A DNA stretch of 64,000 bases from positions 1,116,001-1,180,000 of the forward strand of contig CADCXC010000014.1 of the NCBI GenBank assembly GCA_902806595.1, written 5' to 3'. The position numbers were made by a program, and so were the translations under genes. The stretch comes from Pyrenopolyporus hunteri. Lineage: Eukaryota; Ascomycota; Sordariomycetes; Xylariales; Hypoxylaceae. The notes under the pieces were generated by a model. That model did not search any database and was not told the DNA's origin. It saw only the letters and a list, made by a program, of their open reading frames with translations. Below, in pieces: positions 46,549-57,353 of the stretch. Each line of letters starts with the position of its first letter. Within the stretch, counting starts at the first letter, position 1.

Positions 46549-49158
46549 ATGCGGCTTTCTTACAGGAGGATTCATATATCGCCGCACAGGGTGACAACTC
46601 GGCTTGCTACTACTCTCGCCAAGTCATCATCATTAATTTCAATCCTGCACTCTAAGTGCGTGAGACTTTACTCCGTCCCGGCTGTTACCCGACAGAGGTC
46701 TCAGTTTAGGACGACCCGCAAATTAAAAAACCCGTCGTCCGCCATCCGTCAACAATCAACCATGGAGACACCTAAAGTACCCTACCGGGACCAAGATCCC
46801 CAAAGGGTGGCCAATCTAGTCCGAGCGCTGGGCAGCAATGCTAATAAAGGTTTCAAAGCGAAGAAGACTACTTTCCAGGTCAAGGGATCTCCCGACGGCA
46901 TTACCGTCGACTCCTGGCGTCTTCCGGACTGGGATTATAAAAAGCCAAACCTGCCCACCTACGCCAGGGGTCTCTTCACAACGAAGAACCGCCGGGGCGA
47001 GCACGAAATTGCTGTCAGAGGTTATGACAAATTCTTCAATGTTGACGAGGTTAAGGAGACGAAATGGGAAAATATCCTAACAAACACCCAAGGACCATAC
47101 GAACTGACGCTGAAGGAGAACGGCTGCATCATCTTCATTAGCGGCCTCGAGGACGAGACCCTTCTCGTCTGCAGCAAGCATTCCACCGGAGATCGGAGCG
47201 ACGTCGAAGTGAGCCATGCTAGCGCCGGTGAGAGATGGGTCGACAAGCAGCTTGCCACCATTGGCAGGACTAGAGAAGAGCTCGCCCGGGAACTAAGGCG
47301 AAGAAACGCGACCGCCGTGGCCGAACTTTGCGATGACTCGTTCGAGGAGCACATCCTAGCCTACGGCCCCGAGAAGGCGGGTCTTTACCTCCACGGAATC
47401 AACATCAACGTTCCTGAATTTATGACATATCCCGGTCTCCTTGTCCATCAGTTTGCCGAAGAGTGGGGATTCCGCAAGATCGGACTCATGACGTTCGACG
47501 ATGTCGCCAGCGTTAAATCTTTCTTAGAGGGTGTGGCCGAGACGGGGGCACATGAAGGTCGAGACGTCGAGGGATTCGTCATTCGCTGCAGAATGTCCCC
47601 CAACCCGGACCGAGTACCCTATTCCGACTGGTTTTTCAAATATAAATTTGAAGAGCCATACTTACTATATAGGCAGTGGCGAGAATGCACAAAGGCCCTG
47701 ATCGCCGGAAAGCCCCCGAAATATAAAAAACACGTCAAGATCACAGAAGAGTACTTGATGTACGCGCGCAAGAGACTTGCTGCCGACCCAAAGCTAGCCA
47801 AGGACTACAATCAGAATCACGGCATCATTGCTCTACGGGACGATTTCTTAGCATATAAGCACATGAAGGGCTCGGATGCTGCTAACATCGAAAACGAGAC
47901 CGAATACGACCAGTCGGCATCTGTCTCGGGTGATGTCGTCCTTGTTCCCATTGCCACCATTGGCTGCGGAAAGACTACGGTTGGCGTTGCTCTGACGCAC
48001 CTGTTTGGCTGGGGTATTATCCAGAACGATAATATCCAAGGCCAGCGGCGCCCTGCTAGGATGGTCCAAGCTGTCTTGGGACTTCTCATGGAACACCCCG
48101 TCGTCATAGCGGATCGTAACAACTCGGAACGTCGGGAGCGGGAGCAGATCATCAGAGACATTCAATCACAAAACAAAGGCGCACGGCTCGTGGCTCTAAA
48201 CTTTTCTCATGGGGATATCGATGAGATCCGGAGAGTCACTAGGGAACGAGTGTTGAAGCGGGGGGACAACCACCAGACAATTCAAGCCGCCTCGGAAGAG
48301 GCCAAGGTTATCGGGATTATGGAGAATTTCATTCAAAGGTTCCAGCCTTGCGATCCCGAAAACAGCCCCGATGACGGGTTTGATTTAGTCATTGACCTTG
48401 ATCCTACCAAGGACAGCCGCGCCAACGTGGAGACCGTAGTTAGGGAACTGCATCGCAAGTATCCGTCATTAATACCGAAGATGCCCAGCGAGGAAGAAAT
48501 GGATGAGGCGGTCAAAGCTGCCATCGAGGATTATAAACCTAATCTAAAACATTCCATCCCCGACCGGAGCAAGAAGCAGGACAAGAAGCAGACAGGCCAA
48601 CAGACGAAGGACCAAATATCGCAACCTCCGAAGAAAAAACCCCTGGAGTACATGTCCATTTCTGTTCCGGCTAAGGACGTTAACGTAGCCCTCCAGTTAG
48701 CCTTCAAGAACACGGACGTATCGACGCAACGATTCTACAAGCAGCTGCAACAGACTAGGCGCATACAGCCTCTATTTCATGTAACGCTAATGCATCGCGC
48801 AGCCGCTAAAGAGCATCCAGAGTTGTGGCAGAAATACACGGCGCTCGAATCAGAAGCCCATAGCCCGGATGGGAAACTGGGCGAGTGTGATGTCCAGCTC
48901 GAGCGCGTCGTGTTCGATGATCGCATTATGGCCATAGTCGTTCGCCTTCTTGACGAAGAGCAGAAGTGGACATGCGTTAACAAGGTACCGCACATCACAA
49001 TCGGTACGCGCGATGATAGCGTCAAACCAAAAGAGAGCAACGACCTGCTCGCGCGATGGCTCGAAGTCGGCAGCGGAGTCGAGACGGGTATTGGCGAGAG
49101 GCTTATCGAGGGTAAACCCATAGTAAAGGGTAGCGTCCGCGGCGTGCTGTCAAGATAG
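46549..49158 (+). CDS. TRL1: Fungal tRNA ligase Trl1
   Basis: Single exon. The longest frame is 869 codons from 46549, and the conventional start is probably Met72 at 46762 (context CAACCATGG), giving 798 residues, close to the yeast enzyme's 827. Counting from that Met, the adenylyltransferase lysine is in KENG (Lys118). The kinase P-loop is GCGKTT in the middle. The C-terminal cyclic phosphodiesterase of the 2H type has paired motifs HVTL and HITIG. Trl1 heals and seals exon halves in tRNA splicing and in HAC1-type mRNA splicing during the unfolded protein response. The 71-residue upstream extension has many Arg and no Asp or Glu, like a mitochondrial presequence. Whether it is translated is unknown. 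Confidence 0.96.
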   Translation: MRLSYRRIHISPHRVTTRLATTLAKSSSLISILHSKCVRLYSVPAVTRQRSQFRTTRKLKNPSSAIRQQSTMETPKVPYRDQDPQRVANLVRALGSNANKGFKAKKTTFQVKGSPDGITVDSWRLPDWDYKKPNLPTYARGLFTTKNRRGEHEIAVRGYDKFFNVDEVKETKWENILTNTQGPYELTLKENGCIIFISGLEDETLLVCSKHSTGDRSDVEVSHASAGERWVDKQLATIGRTREELARELRRRNATAVAELCDDSFEEHILAYGPEKAGLYLHGININVPEFMTYPGLLVHQFAEEWGFRKIGLMTFDDVASVKSFLEGVAETGAHEGRDVEGFVIRCRMSPNPDRVPYSDWFFKYKFEEPYLLYRQWRECTKALIAGKPPKYKKHVKITEEYLMYARKRLAADPKLAKDYNQNHGIIALRDDFLAYKHMKGSDAANIENETEYDQSASVSGDVVLVPIATIGCGKTTVGVALTHLFGWGIIQNDNIQGQRRPARMVQAVLGLLMEHPVVIADRNNSERREREQIIRDIQSQNKGARLVALNFSHGDIDEIRRVTRERVLKRGDNHQTIQAASEEAKVIGIMENFIQRFQPCDPENSPDDGFDLVIDLDPTKDSRANVETVVRELHRKYPSLIPKMPSEEEMDEAVKAAIEDYKPNLKHSIPDRSKKQDKKQTGQQTKDQISQPPKKKPLEYMSISVPAKDVNVALQLAFKNTDVSTQRFYKQLQQTRRIQPLFHVTLMHRAAAKEHPELWQKYTALESEAHSPDGKLGECDVQLERVVFDDRIMAIVVRLLDEEQKWTCVNKVPHITIGTRDDSVKPKESNDLLARWLEVGSGVETGIGERLIEGKPIVKGSVRGVLSR

Positions 49159-49943
49159 AAATTTGGAGAGCAGCCGCAACCGAAGCGCCAAGTTGCTCGG
49201 GGGAACCTGGGTAGAGGCGCTGGTCCTCGGAGAGGGAGAGGTAGCACCTATCGTGGTAGTGGTAGAGACAGAGGCGGGAGAAGCGCAAAAGGTGTGAACA
49301 ACATCTAGCCATGCGACGAGGGAGGCATGATCCCCTACGGCGTTGAGGAACGGGGGTTTACCATGCTCATATACGAAGCATACTGTTATTTAAACTGCGC
49401 TTTCACACCACTCAGCATCGCACTATCCCGGAATTAACTACCTCGTACCTTGAACAAGTTTACCTGAACCATTAAGGCGGAACGTTCCTCGTGCCCACAG
49501 GCAACGTAGCATGCGTAGCAAATGAAAAATAATCAAGCACATTTAAGGACTACGAAAATAGATGACCCAAATTTGGGAGATTTCAAGAACTCACTTATAT
49601 GTGATAGTTACCTATCTAAGGTACCTACTGAGAATCCGTTTTTTCCCAAGCAAATAGCAGCAATTCCGTTTCTATCCTTCAATACCTTCCCAAGTACCTT
49701 GCCAGTAAGAGCCCTTTCCATATCCCTTCTTCGAATTCTTTAAAATTCAGTTTCTTGTGGACGTTGGCTAGCTCTCCTATAGCCGTAGCCCGTTCTTATT
49801 CTTATTTCCCTGGTATCACAAACCGAAATAGAGAGCGAATAAGCATTCCCATAACCTCACAACTTCTATAACCTCCACGGAGTCTTAGAAGTATATCTAT
49901 ACCATGTCTCTCCCGATAAGAAGAGCCAAGGAAAAAAAAAGGT
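49159..49943. other. Shared 3' region between TRL1 and TRP4
   Basis: About 0.8 kb between two convergent genes, with one GGTACCT motif near 49,620. Minus-strand ORFs overlapping the TRL1 end are shadows. No gene is seen. Confidence 0.55.
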
Positions 49944-51254
49944 CTAGGCAGGTAAGGTATTCGTAACCTTGGCGAAAGCATCCCACTGCTTCCACGCCTC
50001 GCCGCTCTCGATACTCCAGCGCGCACGGCGGACGCCCTCCCTCCAGCGGCCACCTCCCGGCCCCCGCTCCCGAACGACCTTGCCGTCGTCGCCGGGCCCC
50101 ATGGCGCTGGAGTCCGCCTCGCAGACCCCGGCCGCGACGAGGAACGCGGCGGTGTTCATCAGCACGAACTCGAGGATGGGGTCGTCGGGCGGCAGCTCGT
50201 TGCGCAGCAGGCGCCGCAGGATCTCCGCGTTCTCGGCAGGCTCGCGCCCCGGCGATACGGTGCTCAGCGGGTGCGCGCTCAGCCCGAAGTCGGCCGGCTC
50301 GAGGGTGAAGTGCTCGACGTCGATGGAGCCGCTGGCGTGCTCGACCAGCTGCCAGCACAGCGTAGGCCCCGCGCACGACACCTCGTCCAGCTGCTCCTTG
50401 CCGCAGACGACGAGGCCCTTGCGCGCACCGGTGATGCGCAGGGCCTCGGCGAACACGGGGCCCAGGTCGTCGCGTGCGACGCCAAGCATGCGGGCTTCGA
50501 TGGCGTCGCCGAGGGGGTTGCTGAGGGGCCCGAGGAGGTTGAAGATTGTGCGCCAGCCGAGCTCCTTGCGCACAGAGGCGACGTGCTTCATGCCCGGGTG
50601 GAAGATGGGCGCGAATAGGAAAGCGTAGTTGGTGCGCGAGTACACGGTAGCAATAGTGTCGGGGTTGATTCGGCCGAGCTGCGCCGGCGTAGGCTGCATG
50701 TTCATGAGTAGGTCCGCCGAGCCGGACTTGGACGTCGAGGCGCGGTTACCATGCTTGGCGAGCAGGAGAAACGAGGAGGCGAGGATGGACGAGGTGGTCG
50801 AGATGTTGAAGGTGTTGTGGGAGTCGCCGCCGGTGCCGACTATGTCGCACTAGATCCAATCGTCGCGTGTTATTACGGTTGCACCGTATTCTGACCCCCT
50901 TCCCTCTCGCTAAAAATAGGATTTACTCACCAGTCCGCCGTTATACTTGCCCTCAGGCCGCCGGCGTCCCGCGACCGCAGAGTCGAGAGCCCCGAGATCG
51001 ATCCTGGCGGCGTGGCGGCGCATGGCGGAGGCGGCCTCGGCGAGCACGTCGGCGCGGCGGTCCCATCCGGTAAAGTGGAGGGCGGTCAGCAGTGAACCGG
51101 TCTGAACGGGGCTGATCTCGTTGGTGAAAATGAGAGCGAGGGCATCCGCTATCTCTTTGGCCGTTACATTCTCCTTGGCTGGGTCGGGCCACATGCGCTG
51201 GAGCAGCGGTCGGATGTCTACGAAGGCAGGTTTGTCCTGTCCTTGCTCCGCCAT
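49944..51254 (-). CDS. TRP4: Anthranilate phosphoribosyltransferase
   Basis: Two exons on the minus strand, 50931-51254 and 49944-50849, give 409 residues. The phosphoribosyl-pyrophosphate loop is GTGGDSHNTFNIS (from about residue 113). It is followed by KHGNRASTSKSGSADLL, the anthranilate-side segment, and LLGPLSNPLG. The N-terminal helical domain starts with FVDIRPLLQRMW. The enzyme joins anthranilate to PRPP in the second step of tryptophan synthesis. The conserved KHGNR and SGSADLL segments are intact, so it should be active. Codon use in exon 2 is strongly GC-rich, producing long shadow ORFs in other frames. It is divergent from the uL10m gene. Confidence 0.96.
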
Positions 51255-52075
51255 AATGGTCGACCTTCAAGAGCTTAGCGAGCTGATTGGATAACTTAAC
51301 GTAAGCTCGGCGTCTGTTAACAGGATTGGAGGGGCAGGGGAAGCAAGATGGTAGAGTTGATTATTCGGTGGATGGATGTGTTTGCGCCTCAATTGAAGCA
51401 ATTAAGACTTATAATTTCAGTTGGAATGCTCAACAGAAAACAACAAAGGACAGCGAGCTCCGGGGAGGTCTCACCTGTCGCAGAAGGTCGAGCCGGCTCG
51501 CGGACGGTGCCGTCTTTATGTGAGTCAAGAGCTGATGGAATCTATAATTAGTATTTTGCTTACAGGAGCTGAAAGAATGCCCCGCGAAATATGTACCTAT
51601 TGAACCTAATTATTCTATGCAGTATGCGAAATGGCGGGGTCTAGAAGAGATCCCTGGCCTTGGCAAAGCCAGGGCCGTGATCCTACATGTACATGTAGCT
51701 TCGCAGCTGCTTAGGTACCTCCACATGCAGTAAGCCAGGGCTGGGTAACGGCGCAGATCTTGGGACGGAACTGCCCGCCAGATGATAGGTACCTAGGTAC
51801 AAATAGAGGCTGGAGACAAATATCACCGAGCGCCGTCGTACGGAAGTGGACCCCCAACTCCGAACTCGAGCACGGACCTCCATGCCCGCCATGGAAAACC
51901 GATTGGACGATCTCAACTTTTTGAAGCTCTCGCCAATCTTCAATCTGGTGAAAATTCGCGAGAGAAAACAAAAAGGGCAGCACAACGCTCGATTGCGGGA
52001 TAAGGCAACAACGGCTGTTCGGTGTGCTAACAGCCGGTTATACGCACATTGGGACTATATATCCTGCCGTTCGAA
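51255..52075. promoter_or_regulatory. Divergent region between TRP4 and mitochondrial uL10m
   Basis: 821 bp upstream of both genes. It holds a hairpin CCCTGGC...GCCAGGG at about 51,653-51,675, a perfect palindrome CTACATGTACATGTAG at about 51,684-51,699, and a TAGGTACCTAGGTAC motif at 51,786-51,800. GCTAACAG near 52,025 could be the 3' end of a leader intron. ATG codons at 51,882 and nearby open a frame that runs past the uL10m start. Confidence 0.45.
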
Positions 52076-53098
52076 ATGCCGCCGCGGATCAATTGCTCGG
52101 CACGGAGCAGTGTCAGTCGAGCCCTGCAAAGAACGACGAGATCCCAAAGACCTTCGGCGGCCATACTGCACAGCTCACGGGGTACATCGAGGCACTATGC
52201 AAGCGCATCTGTACCCCCCGTACCACTTGGTTCGCTGAGGCTACCCGACGACTATATACCCCCGACGCAGCCTCCCAGCGCACGAAAACCCGACCAGCGG
52301 AAAGCCCAGCTCCTCAGATCCTACACGGCCCTGCTCCGTTCGACACCCTTAATCCTATTCTTCCAGCACAATAACCTCACTGCGGTGGAATGGGCCGCTA
52401 TCCGGCGAGAGCTGCGCGCGGCGCTGGCAAAGGTCTCGGTACCCGTCGTCGGACCCGGCGATAGCGGTCCTCCTATAGACATCTCTCCAAGCATCGAGTT
52501 GCAGGTTATCCGAACGCGCATCTTCAACGTCGCCTTCAAGATTGTCGAGTTCTTCGATCCTAAAGCCTATTCCAACGAGTCCAATGCTTACACGCACGAC
52601 CTGTCCGCCACAGCATACAAGGTCATCTCCGAAGCGAAGGTCGACGAGTCGACGCTGTACGGCCAGATTGCGCCCTTGCTTACCGGGCCTATCGCTACCC
52701 TCACCTTTCCGGCTGTGTCCCCGGCGCACCTAGCAGCCGCAATATCGGTGCTGGCTCCCTCGCCGCCAGCGTTCCCGGCGCCTTCCCGCAAGAATAATCC
52801 CGGTTACTACGACTCGACGGCGCAGAACGGGTTGCAGAAGCTTCTCCTGGTGGGTGGCCGCATAGAGCAGCGGGTGTTCGACCACGAGGGTGTCAAGTGG
52901 GTCGGTGGCATCGAGGGCGGCATCGACACTCTCAGGGCCCAGCTTGTGTCCATGCTGCAGAGCGCGGGCTTGAGTCTTACTACAGCGCTGGAGGGCCACA
53001 GCAAGAGTTTGTGGCTGGCGTTAGAGGGTAGAAGGACCCAACTTGAGGAGGAGGCCAATGGCGGCGCTAAAAAGGAGAAGGATGATACGAGCGCGTAA
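52076..53098 (+). CDS. MRPL11: Mitochondrial large-subunit ribosomal protein uL10m
   Basis: Single exon, 340 residues from the ATG at 52076 (CGAAATGCCG); a longer frame upstream has only a TTG start. The N terminus is Arg/Ser-rich and nearly free of acidic residues for about 45 residues, a mitochondrial targeting signal. The core starts at KAQLLRSYTALLRSTPLILF with FFQHNNLTAVEWAAIRRELR, the uL10 fold that binds the bL12 stalk and mitochondrial 23S-type rRNA. The C terminus ends in a Lys/Glu-rich tail. The fungal mitochondrial uL10 family is fast-evolving. The assignment rests on overall pattern rather than a single motif. Confidence 0.85.
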   Translation: MPPRINCSARSSVSRALQRTTRSQRPSAAILHSSRGTSRHYASASVPPVPLGSLRLPDDYIPPTQPPSARKPDQRKAQLLRSYTALLRSTPLILFFQHNNLTAVEWAAIRRELRAALAKVSVPVVGPGDSGPPIDISPSIELQVIRTRIFNVAFKIVEFFDPKAYSNESNAYTHDLSATAYKVISEAKVDESTLYGQIAPLLTGPIATLTFPAVSPAHLAAAISVLAPSPPAFPAPSRKNNPGYYDSTAQNGLQKLLLVGGRIEQRVFDHEGVKWVGGIEGGIDTLRAQLVSMLQSAGLSLTTALEGHSKSLWLALEGRRTQLEEEANGGAKKEKDDTSA

Positions 53099-54029
53099 GC
53101 TGTGGCTGTACGGTGGATGCTCGTACGAGGGAGGCTTGCACGGCTATAACGCGTTGATGTGTATCAAAACCAGAATCAGATACGTGCGGCATTGCGCCGT
53201 TGTATATTACCGCCACCTTTTTCGCTTTTCGAGTATTGTATGTGTCGAAAAACTCCGTATCACCCTTGGACATGGGATGCCAATAGGTATTAACTCCCCG
53301 GGGGATCCCGAAGGATATCACCGAAATATTCGAAAGGAATCATGAGTAGAGGCTCGTATACAGCTATAAGCTATTAAGTATTATATGCCTAGGTACCTAA
53401 GTGGTCTATATAAACGAGTCTCTATAAGTAATGGGCTCTACAGACAAGGCTAACAGAACAAATACATTCAATATTGTATTTGTACATTATGGCGAGTAAG
53501 GAGCATGTATGAGCTTTGCCGCAGATATTCGATAGAGCCCCGAGACTTAAACTTGATATAACAAGATATTCGTGAAGGACTTGTTCCTCTGGTAATTGAA
53601 GAATGCCAAATATCTCCTTAGCGCATATACCTCTCACACAAATACAGGTATCTGTAAAAGGTATAATTGCGTAAATCGACAACAGGTCGCCGTAACCGAT
53701 CTAGGGCATACTTGACTAGCGCCTAGATATCTGCAAGTCGGGTCGCGTTCCAGCGTCTTGGTACTTCTAATTTACTCTTTCTACTTTTCTACGTCTAAAT
53801 ATATCCAACACAACGTCATTCCGGACAACCTCCCTTTCGACGAGCTAGACTCTTCCTCTTCCTCCCACTTCCTCTACCCCCTCTACTTCCTCTTCTTTTT
53901 CTTCTAATCCGTCTCGCGCACTCCCCCATCTCCCACCAACGTCGCGGCCCCCACCGCAAACTCCCCCGCCCCCTCTCTCTCTCTCTCTCTCCGTCCAGCA
54001 CCCGAATCCGATCGATCGAACCCGCCGCG
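53099..54029. other. Intergenic region upstream of the DUF4870-like gene
   Basis: About 0.9 kb. It contains a CTAGGTACCTA motif near 53,388-53,399. A pyrimidine-rich stretch from about 53,825 ends in a CT dinucleotide run at about 53,972-53,991, just before the start codon, typical of a fungal core promoter. No gene is seen. Confidence 0.55.
53972..53991 (+). repeat. CT dinucleotide run in the promoter
   Basis: About ten CT units some 40 bp upstream of the ATG of the DUF4870-like gene. CT-rich tracts near transcription starts are common in filamentous fungi. Confidence 0.75.
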
Positions 54030-54845
54030 ATGGACTTCGCGCCGTACCAATCATCTCCGCCCGAACACAACCGGCCTTTCTCGCCGCCCAGGTCCGCCGC
54101 CGCGTCCCCGCGCGCCTCTTTCGACAACCGCCGCCCTTTCTCCCCTTCGCAGCAGCGAGGCGCCGGCTTCGCGTCCCCGCCGCCCCTCCAACATCCCCAG
54201 CCCCAGCGCTCGTGGCAGTCCTCGCTTCCCGGCGCCGGCGGCTACGCGTCCGAGGCCGGGGCATACGTGAGCGAGTTCGATACGAGCCTCGGCATTCGCC
54301 TTGATTACGAGGCCTGTCTGGCGTATCTGGGATTCCCGCCCCTGGGCGCCATTATATTGTTGATTCTAGAAAGGAAGAGCGACTTCGTTAGGTGGGTTCC
54401 GCTACTTATGAAACCCTCCATATCCCTCTGGTGAACTTAGTCATCCGATAGAAGGCACCTGTGTTCTGAGATTGCTTGGAGGGGCCGACTGGTTCGCCCC
54501 GCCAGCCCATAGCCACCGTTTAAATAATTGTCTGCAAATACTAACATACCTATTCGATGTTCGCAGATTTCACGCTTGGCAGTCAAGTCTCTTATTCACC
54601 GTGGTCTTCATCGTTCACCTAATCTTCTCCTGGTCGACATTCCTGAGCTGGGTCATATTCCTTGCGGATCTGTGCCTGATGGGGTGGCTAGCCTTGCGCG
54701 CGTATCGAGACGCGGATACGCTGGATCGGTATGGAACTCGGCCCCTCTTGACTTTCTACAGGATGGAACGAATTGTTTACAATTTGACAGATTCGAAGTT
54801 CCTATTTTTGGCCAAATAGCGAGTCGCATACTCGACGATGAGTAG
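54030..54845 (+). CDS. DUF4870/UPF0132-like integral membrane protein
   Basis: Three exons, 54030-54391, 54567-54728 and 54791-54845, give 192 residues. Residues 1-80 are a disordered Pro/Ser/Arg-rich cytosolic tail (PPEHNRPFSPPRSAAASPRA). The membrane part follows the family pattern: YEACLAYLGFPPLGAIILLI, then the signature ERKSDFVRFHAWQSSLLF across the first splice site. Two further hydrophobic segments follow (TVVFIVHLIFSWSTFLSWV, FLADLCLMGWLALRAY), then VPIFGQIA near the C terminus. The family is present in bacteria and fungi; its function is not established. The last exon is only 55 nt. Phases close at all junctions. Confidence 0.85.
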
Positions 54846-57353
54846 GACGTATATTATTCACCACTGGTTTTGAGATTAATTCGCGGACTAGACGACGAAT
54901 TCAGGCGGAGTCTTTCTTTCGCTGTATCATACCGATTGCTACTATTGATGTACATATACCCGGATCGCCTAGGGCTGGCTTCTATTCTAATACCGACTAA
55001 CGTCATCTATTTCATTCGGCTCGGCGCAATGTTTCGACTACCAGTTCATATACGGTACCCAGCTTTATATCTCAGACGGCTACTCCAGCTGTCATTACGT
55101 GTACCGTCAATCTACCATACTTAGGAGGAGTACTTGCGTTAAAGAGGTATCGCTGAGTTTTGATTCAATGGAGGCCTTCATTAATTAGGGGGTACGCATC
55201 ACTAGCGAGTGTCATTCTAAGAGTAGGGGGTCATACTTCCCAGAATCCTCTATCCGAGCTTCTTAGGCGCAGAGGGTTCCGAGAGACTTCAATATAACGT
55301 TAAATCCACGCCCAGGACCAAGGCCCCAAAATAGATGTCCATAACTGCTAACCTTGGTCTCATGTTGATTTCGAGTTTCGGCCTATAGCCCCTATCTTCT
55401 CATACTGCTAAGGCGGGGCTAGATCCTCTATCATAGCTTAGAACCCTTCTTTACCTCAAGAAGAGAAAAATGGCAATCGGCCCATCAAAATCAGAAGACA
55501 GAGACATGGCACTCAAACCGTGTTCCTACACGATGGCATAAGGTGATTCGTGGGGTCAAACGGAAAGGTTTGCTTCTGCTCTATTAATGCTTAATGGATA
55601 TTAAGACCTGTTGGGTGGTAATTCAGTCCGTCGACCCATTTGTTTTGTCTGTCTGATACAACCGAAACGATAGGCGTTCTCCGACCACATAGTTTCACTT
55701 CTTAATCGGCGTTCAACACGGCCATTTGTCGTCGGCGTTGGCTATCCCAGTGCTGAAATCGAAATCAGGCAGTTCTGGTGGTAAAGGCGTGTAATATAAT
55801 CAGTGTTCGTCATTAATTGAGAAAAGGCAGTCAAGGTGGTTTGCTTATAAACCTTTAGCTAAAGCTCCGCAGGTAAATTCTGGATTACCCCCAACCTGAG
55901 AATGATTTCAGGTGAAAGGGATGGTGGTGCTCGAAGTCATCACAAAACGGCAACGCCCGAAGCAGTTTTGTCTCTTGCCGATAGAAGATCATGTCTACCT
56001 CGTTAAAGGACGAATATGATCATATAAAGAACGAAAAGGAGAATACCTATGGATATTCCAAAGCCATAGCAGACGATATGCATTAGGATAGGGTAAAATC
56101 CGTATAGAATGAGGCCAATCGCATAAATTATGCTGGAACCGACGCCACTATGAAGGCAGTTCTTTTTCTGCGCGATAGCGAAGCCCCTTTCGCAAAGACG
56201 GCTTGGACGTATCTTCTCCTGCTTGGGAGTTACGCCGTGTGGTGTGCCCCCGGCGCTCGGGGAGTTAGGGGAGTATCTGGTGAATGAACGCGATGCGCCC
56301 TTGAAGGTCGAAGGCGTCAACCAGACGGAAGCGTTCCCACGTCGGAATGACGGCGCAGTCTGCGTGGGCAAATAAAAAGGGTGTAGACCTTTTCTCATTG
56401 GTAGAGGCACCGAAGTTATAGTTGCCACTGGATTCATAGTTGCTATTAGCGGAAATTTAAGAAGTCGATATTCAGATCCTCAGCAACTCACGCGATTGGT
56501 TCCTCCGGGAATATCCGTTGCCTGGTAATGCTAGATTACCTTGGAACGTCATTCTTCCGAATATCAACGGCGCGGCACTATAGAGTGCGATTAGAACACA
56601 ATATGTTATATTCGGTGGGATGGATATACGTACGATGTTTCGATGCCATGTGGTTTCTTGAGGATTTGTCCTAGAAGTGGATTACCGTGGAGCGACTTCA
56701 GACCGAAGACCGCCATAATGGACGCGCTTGACTGAAGACAACACAGTTAATCCGGACACCACCGACTGGTAACTATAAATGGTGTGAAATAGGCCGTGGG
56801 GATAGTTTTGCGATTCCAGGTTTTACCGTACCGAGGGAGAATAAACAAAGTGGCAGTGTGATTGTTCAGTTTGAAGCATGAGTCCTGGATTAGACAAGTA
56901 CATCCAAACCGGAAGTGGCACCTTGATGTCTGGATCGAAATCAAGTGTTTAGGTACCCAAGTTGTTGGGTCGTGGTCTTTGGCTCCCAATAATAAAAGCC
57001 ATTAGATGGAATAGGAAAGAGGAGTTCTCATGATTCGAGTAGAGTGGGAGGTAAGGGAGGCAAGAAAAAGGGTAAGTATCGTACGGAAACAAGTGAGGAT
57101 AAAGATAAAAGTTCCAGCATAAGTAGGTACCTACGAATAAATTCGAAAAGACTCGGGTGGAGGATGGACGAACTTGGGCAATCCTGCGAAATGCAAACGG
57201 CGTCTATTTTAAATCTTCGAACAATTTACTACCACCTAGGTATATAAAGAATTATTTCTCTAGGATTAACTAGTTGAGGGTACCAGCGTGATTCTATTGT
57301 CTAGAGTTAATCACGCATGGTCTTCGTTGAGCCGCAGGATTATAGGTAGGTAG
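54846..57353. other. Intergenic region, no gene recognised
   Basis: About 2.5 kb with no convincing gene. The longest frame is 144 codons on the minus strand (56003-56437), with a hydrophobic C terminus (IIYAIGLILYGFYPILMHIV). It has no recognised domain, start context or splice partner, so it is not called. The stretch may hold decayed sequence, but no repeat was found. Confidence 0.5.

Noticed and set aside
49969..50628. 219-codon plus-strand ORF
   Set aside because: Antisense shadow of TRP4 exon 2.
54870..55124. 84-codon ORF after the DUF4870-like gene
   Set aside because: It lies in the 3' flank, has Leu/Arg/Tyr-rich random composition and no domain. The upstream gene closes cleanly without it.
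56003..56437. 144-codon minus-strand ORF with a hydrophobic end
   Set aside because: Not recognised, isolated, and without supporting features. Left as part of the intergenic entry.
57044..57247. ORF starting GGKGGKKKGK, reminiscent of histone H2A tails
   Set aside because: It begins at GTG, has no histone fold after the Gly/Lys stretch and stops after 67 codons.
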